Of a stretch of 64,000 bases of DNA, positions 1-9,059 are shown one piece after another (position 1 is the stretch's first letter; the number at the start of each line of letters is the position of its first letter). The DNA is from Streptomyces sp. HNM0575. GTDB lineage: Bacteria; Actinomycetota; Actinomycetes; Streptomycetales; Streptomycetaceae. The position numbers and the translations under genes are program-made. The notes under the pieces were generated by a model. That model made no database searches, was not told the DNA's origin, and saw only the letters and a program-made list of their open reading frames with translations. The DNA lies in contig NZ_JAASAG010000001.1 of the NCBI RefSeq assembly GCF_012726265.1, positions 744,001 through 808,000 of the forward strand. Reading direction: 5' to 3'.

Positions 1-473
1 TCCAGGAGCGGATGTTCAAGCCCCAGCTGCGGCAGAGCATCTTCACCGGGCGGGCCGAGGAGCTGCGTACGGCACTCATCGACCACGACATGGACGGACT
101 GCTGCGCGAGATCGAACTCGACCGCGTCAACGGGCTTCAGGGCAAGACCTGCATCCACCCCTCGCATGTGCTGCCGGTGCACGCGCTGTCCGTGGTGAGC
201 CTGGAGGAGTTCAGCGACGCGACGGACATCCTGCGGCCCGAGCGCAGTGGCGGCGGTGTTGTGCGATCCGCGTACACGAACAAGATGAACGAGGTGAAGC
301 CGCACCGTGCGTGGGCGGAGCGCACCCTGCTGCGCGCGGAGCTGTTCGGCGTGGCACGTGAGGGCGTCGGCTTCGTCGATCTGCTGGCGGCGGGTGCGCG
401 GGCGGTCGGGAAACCGGCGGGAGAGGGCGCGGGAGCGGGAGCGGGAGCCGGAGAGGGACGGGTGAAGGCATGA
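1..473 (+). CDS. CitE-like HpcH/HpaI aldolase (5'-truncated)
   Basis: This is the C-terminal part of a citrate-lyase-beta-like (HpcH/HpaI, TIM-barrel) aldolase. The reading frame is open from the window edge (codons start at base 3), so the start lies upstream. Visible are the family signature around GLQGKTCIHPSHV, which includes the late-barrel K-x-C-I-H-P segment, and a following Ala/Arg-rich helix region. The tail is a Gly/Ala/Glu run. It overlaps the next gene by 4 bp (ATGA), so the two are translationally coupled. In Ter-associated clusters such an aldolase accompanies a phosphoribosyltransferase and a HAD phosphatase in a proposed nucleoside-like metabolite pathway; that role is inferred from context. 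The catalytic Arg and Glu would be in the missing half. Confidence 0.85.
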   Translation, partial: QERMFKPQLRQSIFTGRAEELRTALIDHDMDGLLREIELDRVNGLQGKTCIHPSHVLPVHALSVVSLEEFSDATDILRPERSGGGVVRSAYTNKMNEVKPHRAWAERTLLRAELFGVAREGVGFVDLLAAGARAVGKPAGEGAGAGAGAGEGRVKA

Positions 474-3400
474 GCGAGCCGGTGCGCGGGGTCGGGGACG
501 GGACGGGCCGCGCGGGTGCCGGTGCGGGCGGCGGTGACGTCTGCGCCGGTGACGGTGACGGTCAGGGTGACGGCGGGGTGTGGTCCGGCGAGTGGGTCGC
601 CGAGCGGCTGGACGTGGGGCTGAGCGGCGAGGGCCTGCGGGAGTTGATCGGGCTCGCCCTGCGGCGCAACCCGAAGCGTGCGCATCTGCTCGTCTCACGC
701 GTACTGGGCAAGCACGTGCCGGAGCGGCCCGGGACCGTCTACGGCGTCGGTCTCCGGCTCGGCCGCCGCGTACGTACGCTGCTGGGCGACGCGCTCGCGG
801 ACGCCGCCGTCGTGCTCGGCTACGCGGAGACGGCCACGGGGCTGGGGCACAGCGTCGCGGACGGCATCGGCGGCGTCACGTGCCTGCACTCGACCCGGCG
901 GGCAGTGCCGGGGGTCGCCACCGCCGGAGGTTTCGAGGAGGAGCACAGTCACGCCACCTCCCATCTGCTGCTCCCTGAGGACCCGGGGCTGCTGGAGGGG
1001 GAGGGGCCGCTGGTTCTGGTGGACGACGAGTTCTCCACGGGCCGCACCGTGCGCAACACCATCGCGGCGCTGCACCGGCGCCGTCCCCGCGAGCGGTATG
1101 TGGTCGTGGCGCTCACCGACATGCGGTCGGCCGACGACGCGGCGGCGCTGGAGAAGTTCGCGGCCGAACTCGGCGCGCGCGTGGACGTGGTGGCGCTGGC
1201 GCGCGGCCGCGTCTCACTGCCGCACGACGTGCTGGAGCGGGGGCAGCGGCTCGTGGCGGAAGCGGAGGCGGAGGCGGGAGCCGCGGTGGCGCGGGACTCG
1301 GCGGAGGTCTCGGCGGGGGCCCCGGTCGCCCGGGCCGGGTTGGGCGCGCAGGCCGGTTCGGCGCCGGGTGCCGGGCCGCACGACAGGCCGGATGACAGGC
1401 CGGACGACGGGCCTGCTCCCGTACCGGAGACGGCGGCCGGGCTGCCTCGTACCGCGTGCCCGCAACCCGTGCGGGTGGAGCTCGGCTGGCCGCCGCACCT
1501 GCCGGACGGCGGCAGGCACGGCTTCACCGCGGAGCACCGCGCCCGGCTGGACGCGGCCCTGCCCGGCATGGCCGCGAGGCTGGCCGACGCGCTCCACGCC
1601 GACGGCGCGCTCCCAACCGACGGCACGCTCCACGCCGACGGCGCGCTCCCAACCGACGGCACGCTCCACGCCGACGGCGCGCTCCCAACCGACGGCACGC
1701 TCCACGCCGACGGCCCGCTCCCAACCGACGGCACGCTCCACGCCGACGGCCCGCTCCCAACCGACGGCACGCTCCACGCCGACGGCGCGCTCCCCCCGGA
1801 GGGCACCATCCACGCCGACGGCGCGACCGGTCACGGAGGGCGGGGCGTGGACCGTGCGCCGCGCGTACTCGTGCTGGGCTGCGAGGAGTTGATGTACGTG
1901 CCGCTGCGGCTCGCCGTCGCCCTCGAAGAGCGGCTCGGCGCACGGGCGGACGTGCGGTTCTCCACGACGACGCGTTCTCCCGTGCTCGCCCTGGACGACC
2001 CGGCGTACGCGGTACGTACGTGCCTCACCTTCCCCGCGCACGACGGCACCGATGCCGCAGGCGCAGCAGGCCCCGCAGACCCCGCTCGTCTCCCCGAGCC
2101 CGCCCGTCCCGCGGAGCCCGCGGCCTCCCGCTACGCCTACAACGTCGCCCCCGGCGGCGACCCCCGCCGCCGCTTCGACGCCGTCGTCGTCGTGACCGAC
2201 TCGGCCGCCGACACCCCGGCGCTGCACGCCCCCGGAGGCCTGCTGGACCGGCTGCGCGACCACACCGGCGGCGTGCTGCTCGCCGTCGTCCCCTCCCACC
2301 GCCCGCTGCCGCCGCCGCTGCGCGGCCCCGCCTTCTCCTCGTACGCCCCGGACGAGGTCGGCTGGCTGCTCCAGGACCTCTCCGACGCCCGGCTTGAGGC
2401 CCCGACCGAGGAGCGCGAGGAGGCGATCCAGCGGGGCGGGGCGCACTATGCGGAGTCGCTGCCGGTCGAGTACCAGCCGAGCGCGGAGTACGAGCGCCTC
2501 TTCCACGGCGCCCTGGAAGCCTCGGCCGGACGGGTCGCCCGCGCCGTCGGCGCCGTGACGGAGACCGTCCTCGCCGAACGGGCCGGGCGCGGCACCGGCC
2601 GTCCCGTGCTGGTGTCGCTCGCCCGCGCGGGCACCCCCGTTGGCGTGCTGATGCGGCGCTGGGCGCGGCACCGCCACGGGCTCGACCTGCCGCACTACGC
2701 GGTGTCCATCGTGCGCGGACGCGGCATCGACGCCAACGCGCTGCGCTGGATCGCCGCCCGTCACGACCCGGCCGACGTCGTGTTCGTCGACGGCTGGACG
2801 GGCAAGGGCGCCATCACGCGTGAACTCGCCGACGCCCTCGCGCAGTCCGGGGAGCCGGAGCGGCACGGGCGGCCGGGGGAGTTCGCGGAGTTCGACCCGG
2901 AGATCGCGGTGCTCGCGGACCCGGGCGGCTGCGTGCGTACGTACGGAACGCGTGAGGACTTCCTCATACCCTCCGCGTGTCTCAACTCCACGGTCTCCGG
3001 GCTGATTTCGCGCACGGTGCTGCGTGCCGACCTGGTCGGCCCGTACGACTACCACGGTGCCAAGTGCTACCGCGGTCTCACCGGTGCGGATGTCTCGGGC
3101 CTCTTCCTGGACACGGTGACGTCCCGGTTCGGCGAGGCCGCCTCCGGCGCGGACGAGGACGCGGCGGCCCTACTGGCGGACGACGCCCGTGCGCCGACCT
3201 GGGCGGGGTGGCGCGCGGTGGAGCGGATCAGCGAGGAGTACGGCATCGGCGACGTCAATCTCGTCAAGCCCGGGGTCGGCGAGACGACGCGGGTGCTGCT
3301 GCGCCGGGTGCCGTGGCGGGTGCTGACGAGGCGGGGCGCGGGCCGAGACCTCGATCATGTGCGGCTGCTGGCGGAGCAGCGGGGAGTGCCCGTCGAGGAG

Positions 3401-3490
3401 ACGGACGAACTCCCGTACAGCTGCGTGGGGTTGATCCACCCCGGGTACACGCGGGGCGCCACGGGCGCGGACGGCAGGGCGGCCGGATGA
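470..3490 (+). CDS. Fused phosphoribosyltransferase - TRSP - StiP (PELOTA-type) protein
   Basis: A 1006-residue protein joining parts that Ter-associated clusters normally encode as two genes. Residues about 40-260 are a phosphoribosyltransferase with the PRPP loop LVLVDDEFSTGRT near residue 183. Residues about 375-450 are a 12-residue tandem repeat. Residues about 460-600 form a TRSP domain with the eponymous TTTRSP motif. From about 620 to the end lies a StiP/PELOTA-RNA-binding-like domain (VSLARAGTPVG, VSIVRGRGID, FVDGWTGKG). The start overlaps the aldolase stop (ATGA) and the stop overlaps the HAD start, so the three form one operon. From the family, it is expected to use PRPP to build a nucleotide-like product; the StiP part may process RNA or protein. 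The fusion and the repeat linker are directly visible; the chemistry is inferred. Confidence 0.85.
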   Translation: MSEPVRGVGDGTGRAGAGAGGGDVCAGDGDGQGDGGVWSGEWVAERLDVGLSGEGLRELIGLALRRNPKRAHLLVSRVLGKHVPERPGTVYGVGLRLGRRVRTLLGDALADAAVVLGYAETATGLGHSVADGIGGVTCLHSTRRAVPGVATAGGFEEEHSHATSHLLLPEDPGLLEGEGPLVLVDDEFSTGRTVRNTIAALHRRRPRERYVVVALTDMRSADDAAALEKFAAELGARVDVVALARGRVSLPHDVLERGQRLVAEAEAEAGAAVARDSAEVSAGAPVARAGLGAQAGSAPGAGPHDRPDDRPDDGPAPVPETAAGLPRTACPQPVRVELGWPPHLPDGGRHGFTAEHRARLDAALPGMAARLADALHADGALPTDGTLHADGALPTDGTLHADGALPTDGTLHADGPLPTDGTLHADGPLPTDGTLHADGALPPEGTIHADGATGHGGRGVDRAPRVLVLGCEELMYVPLRLAVALEERLGARADVRFSTTTRSPVLALDDPAYAVRTCLTFPAHDGTDAAGAAGPADPARLPEPARPAEPAASRYAYNVAPGGDPRRRFDAVVVVTDSAADTPALHAPGGLLDRLRDHTGGVLLAVVPSHRPLPPPLRGPAFSSYAPDEVGWLLQDLSDARLEAPTEEREEAIQRGGAHYAESLPVEYQPSAEYERLFHGALEASAGRVARAVGAVTETVLAERAGRGTGRPVLVSLARAGTPVGVLMRRWARHRHGLDLPHYAVSIVRGRGIDANALRWIAARHDPADVVFVDGWTGKGAITRELADALAQSGEPERHGRPGEFAEFDPEIAVLADPGGCVRTYGTREDFLIPSACLNSTVSGLISRTVLRADLVGPYDYHGAKCYRGLTGADVSGLFLDTVTSRFGEAASGADEDAAALLADDARAPTWAGWRAVERISEEYGIGDVNLVKPGVGETTRVLLRRVPWRVLTRRGAGRDLDHVRLLAEQRGVPVEETDELPYSCVGLIHPGYTRGATGADGRAAG
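1592..1828 (+). repeat. 36-bp in-frame tandem repeat (6 units plus a partial)
   Basis: Units begin at 1592, 1628, 1664, 1700, 1736 and 1772, with a partial seventh at 1808. Units 1-3 encode LHADGALPTDGT, units 4-5 carry Ala-to-Pro at position 6, and unit 6 has PPEG in place of PTDG. The near identity at DNA level indicates recent slippage or recombination. The array lies in the linker between the phosphoribosyltransferase and TRSP domains and keeps the frame. Confidence 0.95.
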
Positions 3491-4482
3491 CGCACGTGGG
3501 GAGGGGCCTGCCCGGCGTCCCGCCACCGGACGTTCCGCAGGACGGATCGCTGGACGGATCGAAGGATGGATCGCTGGACGGGCCGAAGGATGGGCAGCCG
3601 GTGCCCGGGCTTCCGCTCATCGCCAGCGACCTCGACCGGACGCTGATCTACTCGGCGGCGGCGCTCGGCCTGGACGTGCCGGACGGCGAGGCGCCCCGGC
3701 TGCTCTGCGTCGAGGTGTACGAGGGCAGGCCCCTGTCGTACATGACGGAGACGGCGGCCCGGCTGCTGGCGGAGATCAGGGCGAGGGACCGCGGGGAGGA
3801 CGGCGGCCAGAGCGAAGGCAACGGCGAAAGCGGCAGCGGCTGCGTCTTCGTGCCCGTCACCACCCGGACCCGCGCACAGTATGAGCGCGTGCGCCTCCCC
3901 GGCGGCCGCGCGCGCTACGCGGTGTGCGCCAACGGCGGGCATCTGCTGGTCGACGGCGAACCCGACCCGGAGTGGCACGAACACGTGCGGCGCGGACTGG
4001 CGGACTGTGCGCCGCTCGACGAGGTGCGCGTGCATCTGCGCGCGGTGTCCGCGGGCGGCGACTGGGTGCTCAGACAGCGCGTCGCGGACGAGCTGTTCGC
4101 GTACCTCGTCGTCGACCGGGAACGCCTGCCGCAGACCTGGGTGAAGGAGCTGGCCGCCTGGGCGGAGCCCCGCGGCTGGACGGTCTCGCTACAGGGACGG
4201 AAGATCTACGCGGTCCCCGGTTCGCTGACGAAGAGCGCGGCGGTCGCCGAGGTCGCCCGGCGCACCGGCGCGACACCGACACTCGCCGCGGGCGACTCGC
4301 TGCTCGACGCGGACATGCTGCTGGCCGCGGACGGCGGCTGGTTCCCGGGGCACGGTGAGCTGGCGGACGGCGGCTGGAGCGCCCCCCACCTCACCGCGCT
4401 CGCGGAGCGCGGGGTGGCGGCGGGGGAGCGGATCGTACGGGAGATGCACGGGACGACGACGGGGCCGCGGCCCGGCCGGTGA
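3487..4482 (+). CDS. HAD-superfamily hydrolase of the Ter-associated cluster
   Basis: A 331-residue HAD phosphatase of the Cof/sucrose-phosphatase-like type. Motif I is SDLDRTLIYS (nucleophile Asp near residue 47), motif II is the VTTRTR segment, the conserved Lys is in GSLTKSAA, and motif IV is GDSLLDADML. The start at 3487 makes an ATGA overlap with the preceding stop, and family similarity begins about 40 residues later; the N-terminus holds a small repeat of the type DGSLDGSKDGSLDGPKDG. In this cluster it probably dephosphorylates the sugar-phosphate or nucleotide product made by the phosphoribosyltransferase. The last codons and stop lie inside a triplicated 23-bp unit. An earlier in-frame start inside the upstream gene is rejected. 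Confidence 0.85.
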   Translation: MTHVGRGLPGVPPPDVPQDGSLDGSKDGSLDGPKDGQPVPGLPLIASDLDRTLIYSAAALGLDVPDGEAPRLLCVEVYEGRPLSYMTETAARLLAEIRARDRGEDGGQSEGNGESGSGCVFVPVTTRTRAQYERVRLPGGRARYAVCANGGHLLVDGEPDPEWHEHVRRGLADCAPLDEVRVHLRAVSAGGDWVLRQRVADELFAYLVVDRERLPQTWVKELAAWAEPRGWTVSLQGRKIYAVPGSLTKSAAVAEVARRTGATPTLAAGDSLLDADMLLAADGGWFPGHGELADGGWSAPHLTALAERGVAAGERIVREMHGTTTGPRPGR

Positions 4483-4529
4483 AGGGGCCGCGACCCGGCT
4501 GGTGAGGGGGCCGCGGCCTGGTGGTGACC
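4461..4529 (+). repeat. 23-bp imperfect triplication spanning the HAD stop codon
   Basis: Three imperfect units at 4461-4483, 4484-4506 and 4507-4529, based on ggggccgcggcccggccggt plus a short tail. The first unit contains the last six codons and stop of the HAD gene, so the C-terminus was duplicated into the intergenic DNA. Nothing else is seen between 4530 and 4749. Confidence 0.7.
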
Positions 4530-4749
4530 GGGCCCGGAGCCCCCAAGACCCGCCGCGCCGCGCGGGATTGCGGCCCCGCGGAGACCCGGCGGGCCCTGCG
4601 GACCGGCCGCGCCCTCCCGACCGTCGCGCGCAGACTGCCCCCGCGCGACCGTCCCGCCCGCCGTCGGCCGATCCGGTCCGCTCAGCCTCCGCCCGGTACC
4701 CGCCCAGCCTCCGTTCGCGGTCCCCGATCGGTCTCCGCCCGGGTTCCGC

Positions 4750-5448
4750 TCAGCCTGTCGCGCCCGTGCCGGCGGTCCGTTCCCTCAGCCTGCCGAGGGT
4801 GGCGTCCAGGCCCGCGTCGGCGGGCTGACGGCGGTTGTACGGCAGCTTGGAGAGCACCGCGGCCATGCCGCAGGTGTTGCTCAGCGCGGAGAAGACCAGT
4901 CCGCCGCCGATCAGGAACGAAAGGATGCGGAAGCCCGGTATGGCCAGATCGAGCAGGAGCCCAAGCACCACCAGCGAGCCCGCGGTGAGCCTGACCTGAC
5001 GCTCCATCGGCCATACGGACCGGGCGCCTTCGGGACGTTCGAGCTCGTGACCGGCGGCGGCCCACGCCTCCGTACCGCCGTCGAGCGACGCACCCTCGAT
5101 CCCCGCACTCGCGAGCCGCCCGACGGCGTTGCCGGAACGGGCGCCGGACGCGCAGACGACGACCAGCCCTTCCGCCCCTCCGGGGGTCGCCCCGTCCGCG
5201 GCCGTACGCAGTGCGGGCAGCGCGTCGTCGAGACGGTCGAGCGGGATGTTGAACGCGCCGGGGATGTGGCCGGAGCCGTATTCGCCGGGCGTGCGGACGT
5301 CGATGACGGTGGCGCTGCCCAGCCGCGGCGCGAGTTCGCCGACGGTGACCGGAGCGGCGGGGTCCGTGGGGGAGGCCGGGGAGGCCGGAGAGGGCGAGGA
5401 AGCGGGAGACGGGGTGGAGGAGGCGGAGGACGCTGAGTGAGGGGGCAC
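4750..5448 (-). CDS. Rhodanese-domain protein with C-terminal membrane hairpin (YgaP-like)
   Basis: A 232-residue protein. After a Ser/Pro/Ala-rich N-terminus (residues 1-40) comes a single rhodanese domain with the active-site loop VVCASGARSGNA (catalytic Cys, C-x-x-G-x-R pattern) and the entry motif VIDVRTPGEYGSGHIPGA. The C-terminal 75 residues form two membrane segments of the DUF2892/YgaP kind (SLVVLGLLLDLAI and ILSFLIGGGLVFSAL). It should move sulfane sulfur at the inner face of the membrane. The GTG at 5448 is chosen because a GAAGGGA Shine-Dalgarno lies just upstream and the long upstream extension has shadow-like composition. It stands alone, divergent from the regulator at 5837. Confidence 0.85.
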   Translation of the reverse strand: MPPHSASSASSTPSPASSPSPASPASPTDPAAPVTVGELAPRLGSATVIDVRTPGEYGSGHIPGAFNIPLDRLDDALPALRTAADGATPGGAEGLVVVCASGARSGNAVGRLASAGIEGASLDGGTEAWAAAGHELERPEGARSVWPMERQVRLTAGSLVVLGLLLDLAIPGFRILSFLIGGGLVFSALSNTCGMAAVLSKLPYNRRQPADAGLDATLGRLRERTAGTGATG

Positions 5449-5836
5449 GAGGAGTCCCTTCGGTTCGGCCTTGTCGGTTCGGCCTTGATCGACGAGCTTT
5501 CGGATCTGAACGGGATAAGCAGCGCCCCGGATTGAGTTATTCCGGATGTCCGCGCCGAACCGAGCGAGCGCGTACCGGGACCGTCCGGGGACCGCCCCCG
5601 CCCGGGGCCCCACCAGCGACTGCCCCCGTCCCGTCCCGCCCCCGGTCCGCCGAGGTCTGCCCGTACCCGCCCGGGTCGCCCGTTTGTGGCATGCCGTCCC
5701 GCCGCGGGCGGCCGGGCGTACCGCTGCTCCCGGCCGTGCGACCCGCTGCTCCCGGCCGTGCGGGCGCCCCGCACCGGCCTTCCGCCGTGCCCCGCCCCGA
5801 GGTGCGCGGCACCGTACTCGGGACGACTCTGGAGCC
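5449..5836. other. Divergent intergenic region with a 20-bp direct repeat
   Basis: This 388-bp region separates the divergent rhodanese and regulator genes and must hold both promoters. Bases 5721-5740 and 5743-5762 are a perfect 20-bp direct repeat (ccgctgctcccggccgtgcg), spaced so the copies sit on the same helical face two turns apart. A binding-site function is possible but not shown. No gene is supported here. Confidence 0.5.
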
Positions 5837-8800
5837 ATGTTGACGCTGGGCCACCTGACCGAGGGTGAGCCGCCGCTGCTGCGGTGGGCCAGCCTGGGCG
5901 ACGCGCCCGACGACCCGGGCAGGGTGGTCGAGAGGATCACGCACTGCGGCCCGGACGGTCCGCCCGTCGGCGAACGTACGCAACGCGTCCTGATCGTGAC
6001 GTCCGCCGACGACGGCCTGGAATGGGTGCGGCTCCGCGCGGAGGACGCGGCGGGAGTCGTCCTCTGCGGCACCGGCACCGGCTCCGGCTCCGGCTCCGGC
6101 ACCGGCTCCGGCTCCGGCTCCGGCACCGGCACCGGCGCTCCCGCTCCCGCCCCCGGCGACGGCGCCCGCCGGACCACCACCGCCGGCACCGCGGGCACCG
6201 CCGCACCCGCCGGCACCGGAGCGGTGACGCCGCTCGGCGCTGCGAACGGCGTGCCCGACTGCGGCCTCGTCCCCGTGCTGACACCCCTCATCCCCGGCGG
6301 CCCCGTGCGCGTCGCCGAGGCCCTCATGGGCGCCCAGATCGCCAAGCTCAAGTCGGAGGTCCGGCAGGTCGAGACGTACGCGAACGTCGCCGCGCACGCG
6401 ATGGCGGAGGGCAGCGGCCCCGATCGCGTACTGGAGTGGATCTCGCGGGAGGCCGGTTCCGGTGCCCGGGTCGCGGTCGTCGAGGGCCACCGGGAGCAGG
6501 ACTGGCCGCCGGAGGTCGCCCGACAGACGCCGCTGCTGCGCGAGCTGGTACGGGGACGTGAGCGAGGTCCCGTGCGCAGCAGCGTGCAGGGCCGTTACGT
6601 GGAGGTCTGGCCGGTGGGCGTGGGGCCGCCCCACCGGCTGCTGATCGCGTCCCGCGACGAACCCTGGGGCGGGCGCGGCCAGTTCGGCCTCGAACAGGTC
6701 GCGGTGATGGTCGCCGGACTGCTGCGGGAGGAGGAGGTCACGGAGCGCGAGCGCCGCCTCCACGCGGCCGTGCAGGCGGCGCGCACCTCGGCGTTCCAGT
6801 ACCTGATGGTGGGCGACGTGACCTCGGCGGGCCGCGCCGTGGAGCCGCTGGCGCCCGGACTGATGGCGGCGGGCGTCGTACAGGTCGCGGTCGTGGAGCA
6901 GTCACCCGGGGAGGACCGCACGGAAGTGGCGGCGGAGGTCGAGGAGACGCTCCAGTGGTCGCGGGCGCTGACGGTGCTGTGTCCCGTGGACGACTCCCAG
7001 ATCATCGTCATCTGGGACGGTACGCAGGCACCGGTGCAGACCGTGCTGGAACCGGTCGCCGAGGCCGACCCCGACCGCGCCGTCGGCGTCAGCGGACGCG
7101 GTCCGCTCGAACACGCCGCACGCCTCTACGGAGCGGCCGCCGTCAGCGTGGAGGCGGCGCGGCGCACCCCCGGGGGCATCGCCGTGCACGACGGGCGGCC
7201 TCCCCTCGCCGAACTCCTGGACGCCTCCGCACGCGCATGGGCGCGCGGCCTGCTGTCCCCGCTGGAGCGCAACCTCGCCGCGACGGAGCGCCGGCGCCTG
7301 CTGGAGGTCTGCGGCGCGGGACTCGCGATGGGCGCACAGGGCGCCGGACAGCTGCTCGGCATGCACCGGGCCACCGTCAACGCACGCCTCGACGAACTGA
7401 CCGCGCGCGTGGGCCTGGACCGTGCGCTGCTGGGCGACCGGGCGAAGCTGGACCTGGCGATGCGCCTGGCGGACCTTCCGCCTCCGGTGCCGGGGACCGC
7501 GCCCGCCGGGGGCGTACGACAGGTGCTCGACCGCGAGGGCGGCTCACTGTGGGGAAACGGAGTGCTCTCCGAGCTGCCGCCGCGGCTGCTGTCCGCCCTA
7601 GTGACCTGGATCCATCACGAGCTCGACACGGAGGAGACGGCACGGGAGCTGGGCATCTCGCCGAGCACGTTCGCCGGGTGGCTGCGGGAGGCAGGAACGC
7701 TCACGCATCTGCCGCTGCGCAAGGATAGACCGGGCGCCGTCCACGAACTGCTCTGGGCGCTCTACACCACCGGCCGCGTCCGGCCCTCCGCGGTGACGGG
7801 CAGCGAGGACGAGGCGCAGCGCGCCGGTGAGCGGCGCGGAGGCGGGCCGGGCGGAGGGGAACCGGGCGGAGGTGGGCCTGGTGCTGGTGGGCCGGGCGGA
7901 GGTGGGCCTGGTGCCGGCGGGCCGGGCGGCGCGGATCAGCGCGCGGAGGCGCGGGCCGACGAGGAACGGGCTGCCGGGGAACGGGCCCCCGGGGCGCGGG
8001 CCGACGAGGAACGGGCTCCCGGGGAACGGGCCGCCGGGGAGCGAGCCGCCGGGGAGCGAGCCGAAGGGGAAGAGCCCGCCGCGGCGGGCACGGACGGCTT
8101 CGGCCAGCCCCGCACCGACAGACCCCATCCCGCGCGGCTGTACGACTACTTCCTCGGCGGCCGTACGAACTACGCCGCCGACCGGATCGCGGCCCAGCAC
8201 ACCGTCGAGGCCGCCCCGTCCGTCGCCGTCATGGCCCGCGAGGACCGCGCCTTCATGCTCCGGGCCGTCCGCAGCCTGGCGGGGCAGGCGGGCGTTCGGC
8301 AGTTCCTCGACCTCGGCTCCGGCATCCCGACCGAGCCCAATCTGCACCAGGCCGTCCAGTCCGAGGTCCCGGCCGCCAGCGTCGTCTACGTGGACGAGGA
8401 CCCCGTCGTGCACGCCCACGCCCAGGCCCTGCTGACCGGCAGCCCCCCGGGACGCACCGCGTTCCTGCGGGCCGACGCCACCGACCCCTCCCGCGTGCTC
8501 GACTCCGCCGAGGTACGCGACGGCCTGGCCCTCGACCGGCCCGTGGCGCTCTCCCTCGTGGGCCTGCTGCCGTTCGTCACCGACGACCGCGAGGCGAAGG
8601 AGATCATCGGAGGCTTCACCGCCGCGCTGGCCCCGGGCAGCTTTCTGGCGCTCACCCACATCACGGGCGACTACGACCCGGAGGGCGTCGAGGCGGTCTG
8701 CGACCAGTACGAACGGCTCACCGGCGTACGCATGGAGCCCCGCAGCCGGGCCCGGGTGGCGGCGCTGCTCGACGGCCTCGACCTCGTCGAACCGGGCATC

Positions 8801-8896
8801 GTCCTGGTGCACCGCTGGCGCTCCGACCGCGCCGAGGACGACCGGACCGACGACGCCCGGGTGGGTTCGTACGGGGCGGTGGCGCGGATCCGCTAG
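5837..8896 (+). CDS. PucR-like HTH regulator fused to an S-adenosylmethionine methyltransferase (PF04672 type)
   Basis: A 1019-residue two-part protein. The N-terminal 650 residues contain a Thr/Gly/Ser linker (about 78-100), a central sensor-like region, a PucR-type C-terminal helix-turn-helix (LLGMHRATVNARLDEL) and a second HTH-like segment (TARELGISPSTFAGWL). A Gly/Pro and Glu/Arg/Ala low-complexity linker follows (about 665-750). The last 260 residues are a complete PF04672-type methyltransferase, with its entry signature RLYDYFLGGRTNYAADR and SAM-binding FLDLGSGIPTEPNLHQ. That methyltransferase family is abundant in Streptomyces and has no settled substrate. The ATG at 5837 has a GGAG five bases upstream. 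The fusion suggests methylation is tied to transcription control; that is inference. Confidence 0.8.
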   Translation: MLTLGHLTEGEPPLLRWASLGDAPDDPGRVVERITHCGPDGPPVGERTQRVLIVTSADDGLEWVRLRAEDAAGVVLCGTGTGSGSGSGTGSGSGSGTGTGAPAPAPGDGARRTTTAGTAGTAAPAGTGAVTPLGAANGVPDCGLVPVLTPLIPGGPVRVAEALMGAQIAKLKSEVRQVETYANVAAHAMAEGSGPDRVLEWISREAGSGARVAVVEGHREQDWPPEVARQTPLLRELVRGRERGPVRSSVQGRYVEVWPVGVGPPHRLLIASRDEPWGGRGQFGLEQVAVMVAGLLREEEVTERERRLHAAVQAARTSAFQYLMVGDVTSAGRAVEPLAPGLMAAGVVQVAVVEQSPGEDRTEVAAEVEETLQWSRALTVLCPVDDSQIIVIWDGTQAPVQTVLEPVAEADPDRAVGVSGRGPLEHAARLYGAAAVSVEAARRTPGGIAVHDGRPPLAELLDASARAWARGLLSPLERNLAATERRRLLEVCGAGLAMGAQGAGQLLGMHRATVNARLDELTARVGLDRALLGDRAKLDLAMRLADLPPPVPGTAPAGGVRQVLDREGGSLWGNGVLSELPPRLLSALVTWIHHELDTEETARELGISPSTFAGWLREAGTLTHLPLRKDRPGAVHELLWALYTTGRVRPSAVTGSEDEAQRAGERRGGGPGGGEPGGGGPGAGGPGGGGPGAGGPGGADQRAEARADEERAAGERAPGARADEERAPGERAAGERAAGERAEGEEPAAAGTDGFGQPRTDRPHPARLYDYFLGGRTNYAADRIAAQHTVEAAPSVAVMAREDRAFMLRAVRSLAGQAGVRQFLDLGSGIPTEPNLHQAVQSEVPAASVVYVDEDPVVHAHAQALLTGSPPGRTAFLRADATDPSRVLDSAEVRDGLALDRPVALSLVGLLPFVTDDREAKEIIGGFTAALAPGSFLALTHITGDYDPEGVEAVCDQYERLTGVRMEPRSRARVAALLDGLDLVEPGIVLVHRWRSDRAEDDRTDDARVGSYGAVARIR

Positions 8897-9059
8897 GGAC
8901 CTGGCGGCACGACGGGCGGGGCCGACGGGCCGCATGGCGGAAGCACGACGGGTGGAGCGGGCGGGGTCCGGTCGTACCCGGAAATCCGGTACCGCCGGTC
9001 GCGGGCCGGCTGCAAGGATCGAAGTCCCGGCCGCACCCTGGAGACACAGGAGCCAGCCC

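Noticed and set aside
1592..1828. Regular 36-bp repeats looked like a CRISPR array
   Set aside because: There are no unique spacers, the units are contiguous and in frame, and they encode a peptide repeat inside a long protein. No cas genes are nearby.
5546..5836. N-terminal extension of the regulator-methyltransferase to about 1116 residues
   Set aside because: The added part is Arg/Pro-rich shadow sequence, and the ATG at 5837 has a good Shine-Dalgarno and starts the regular domain.
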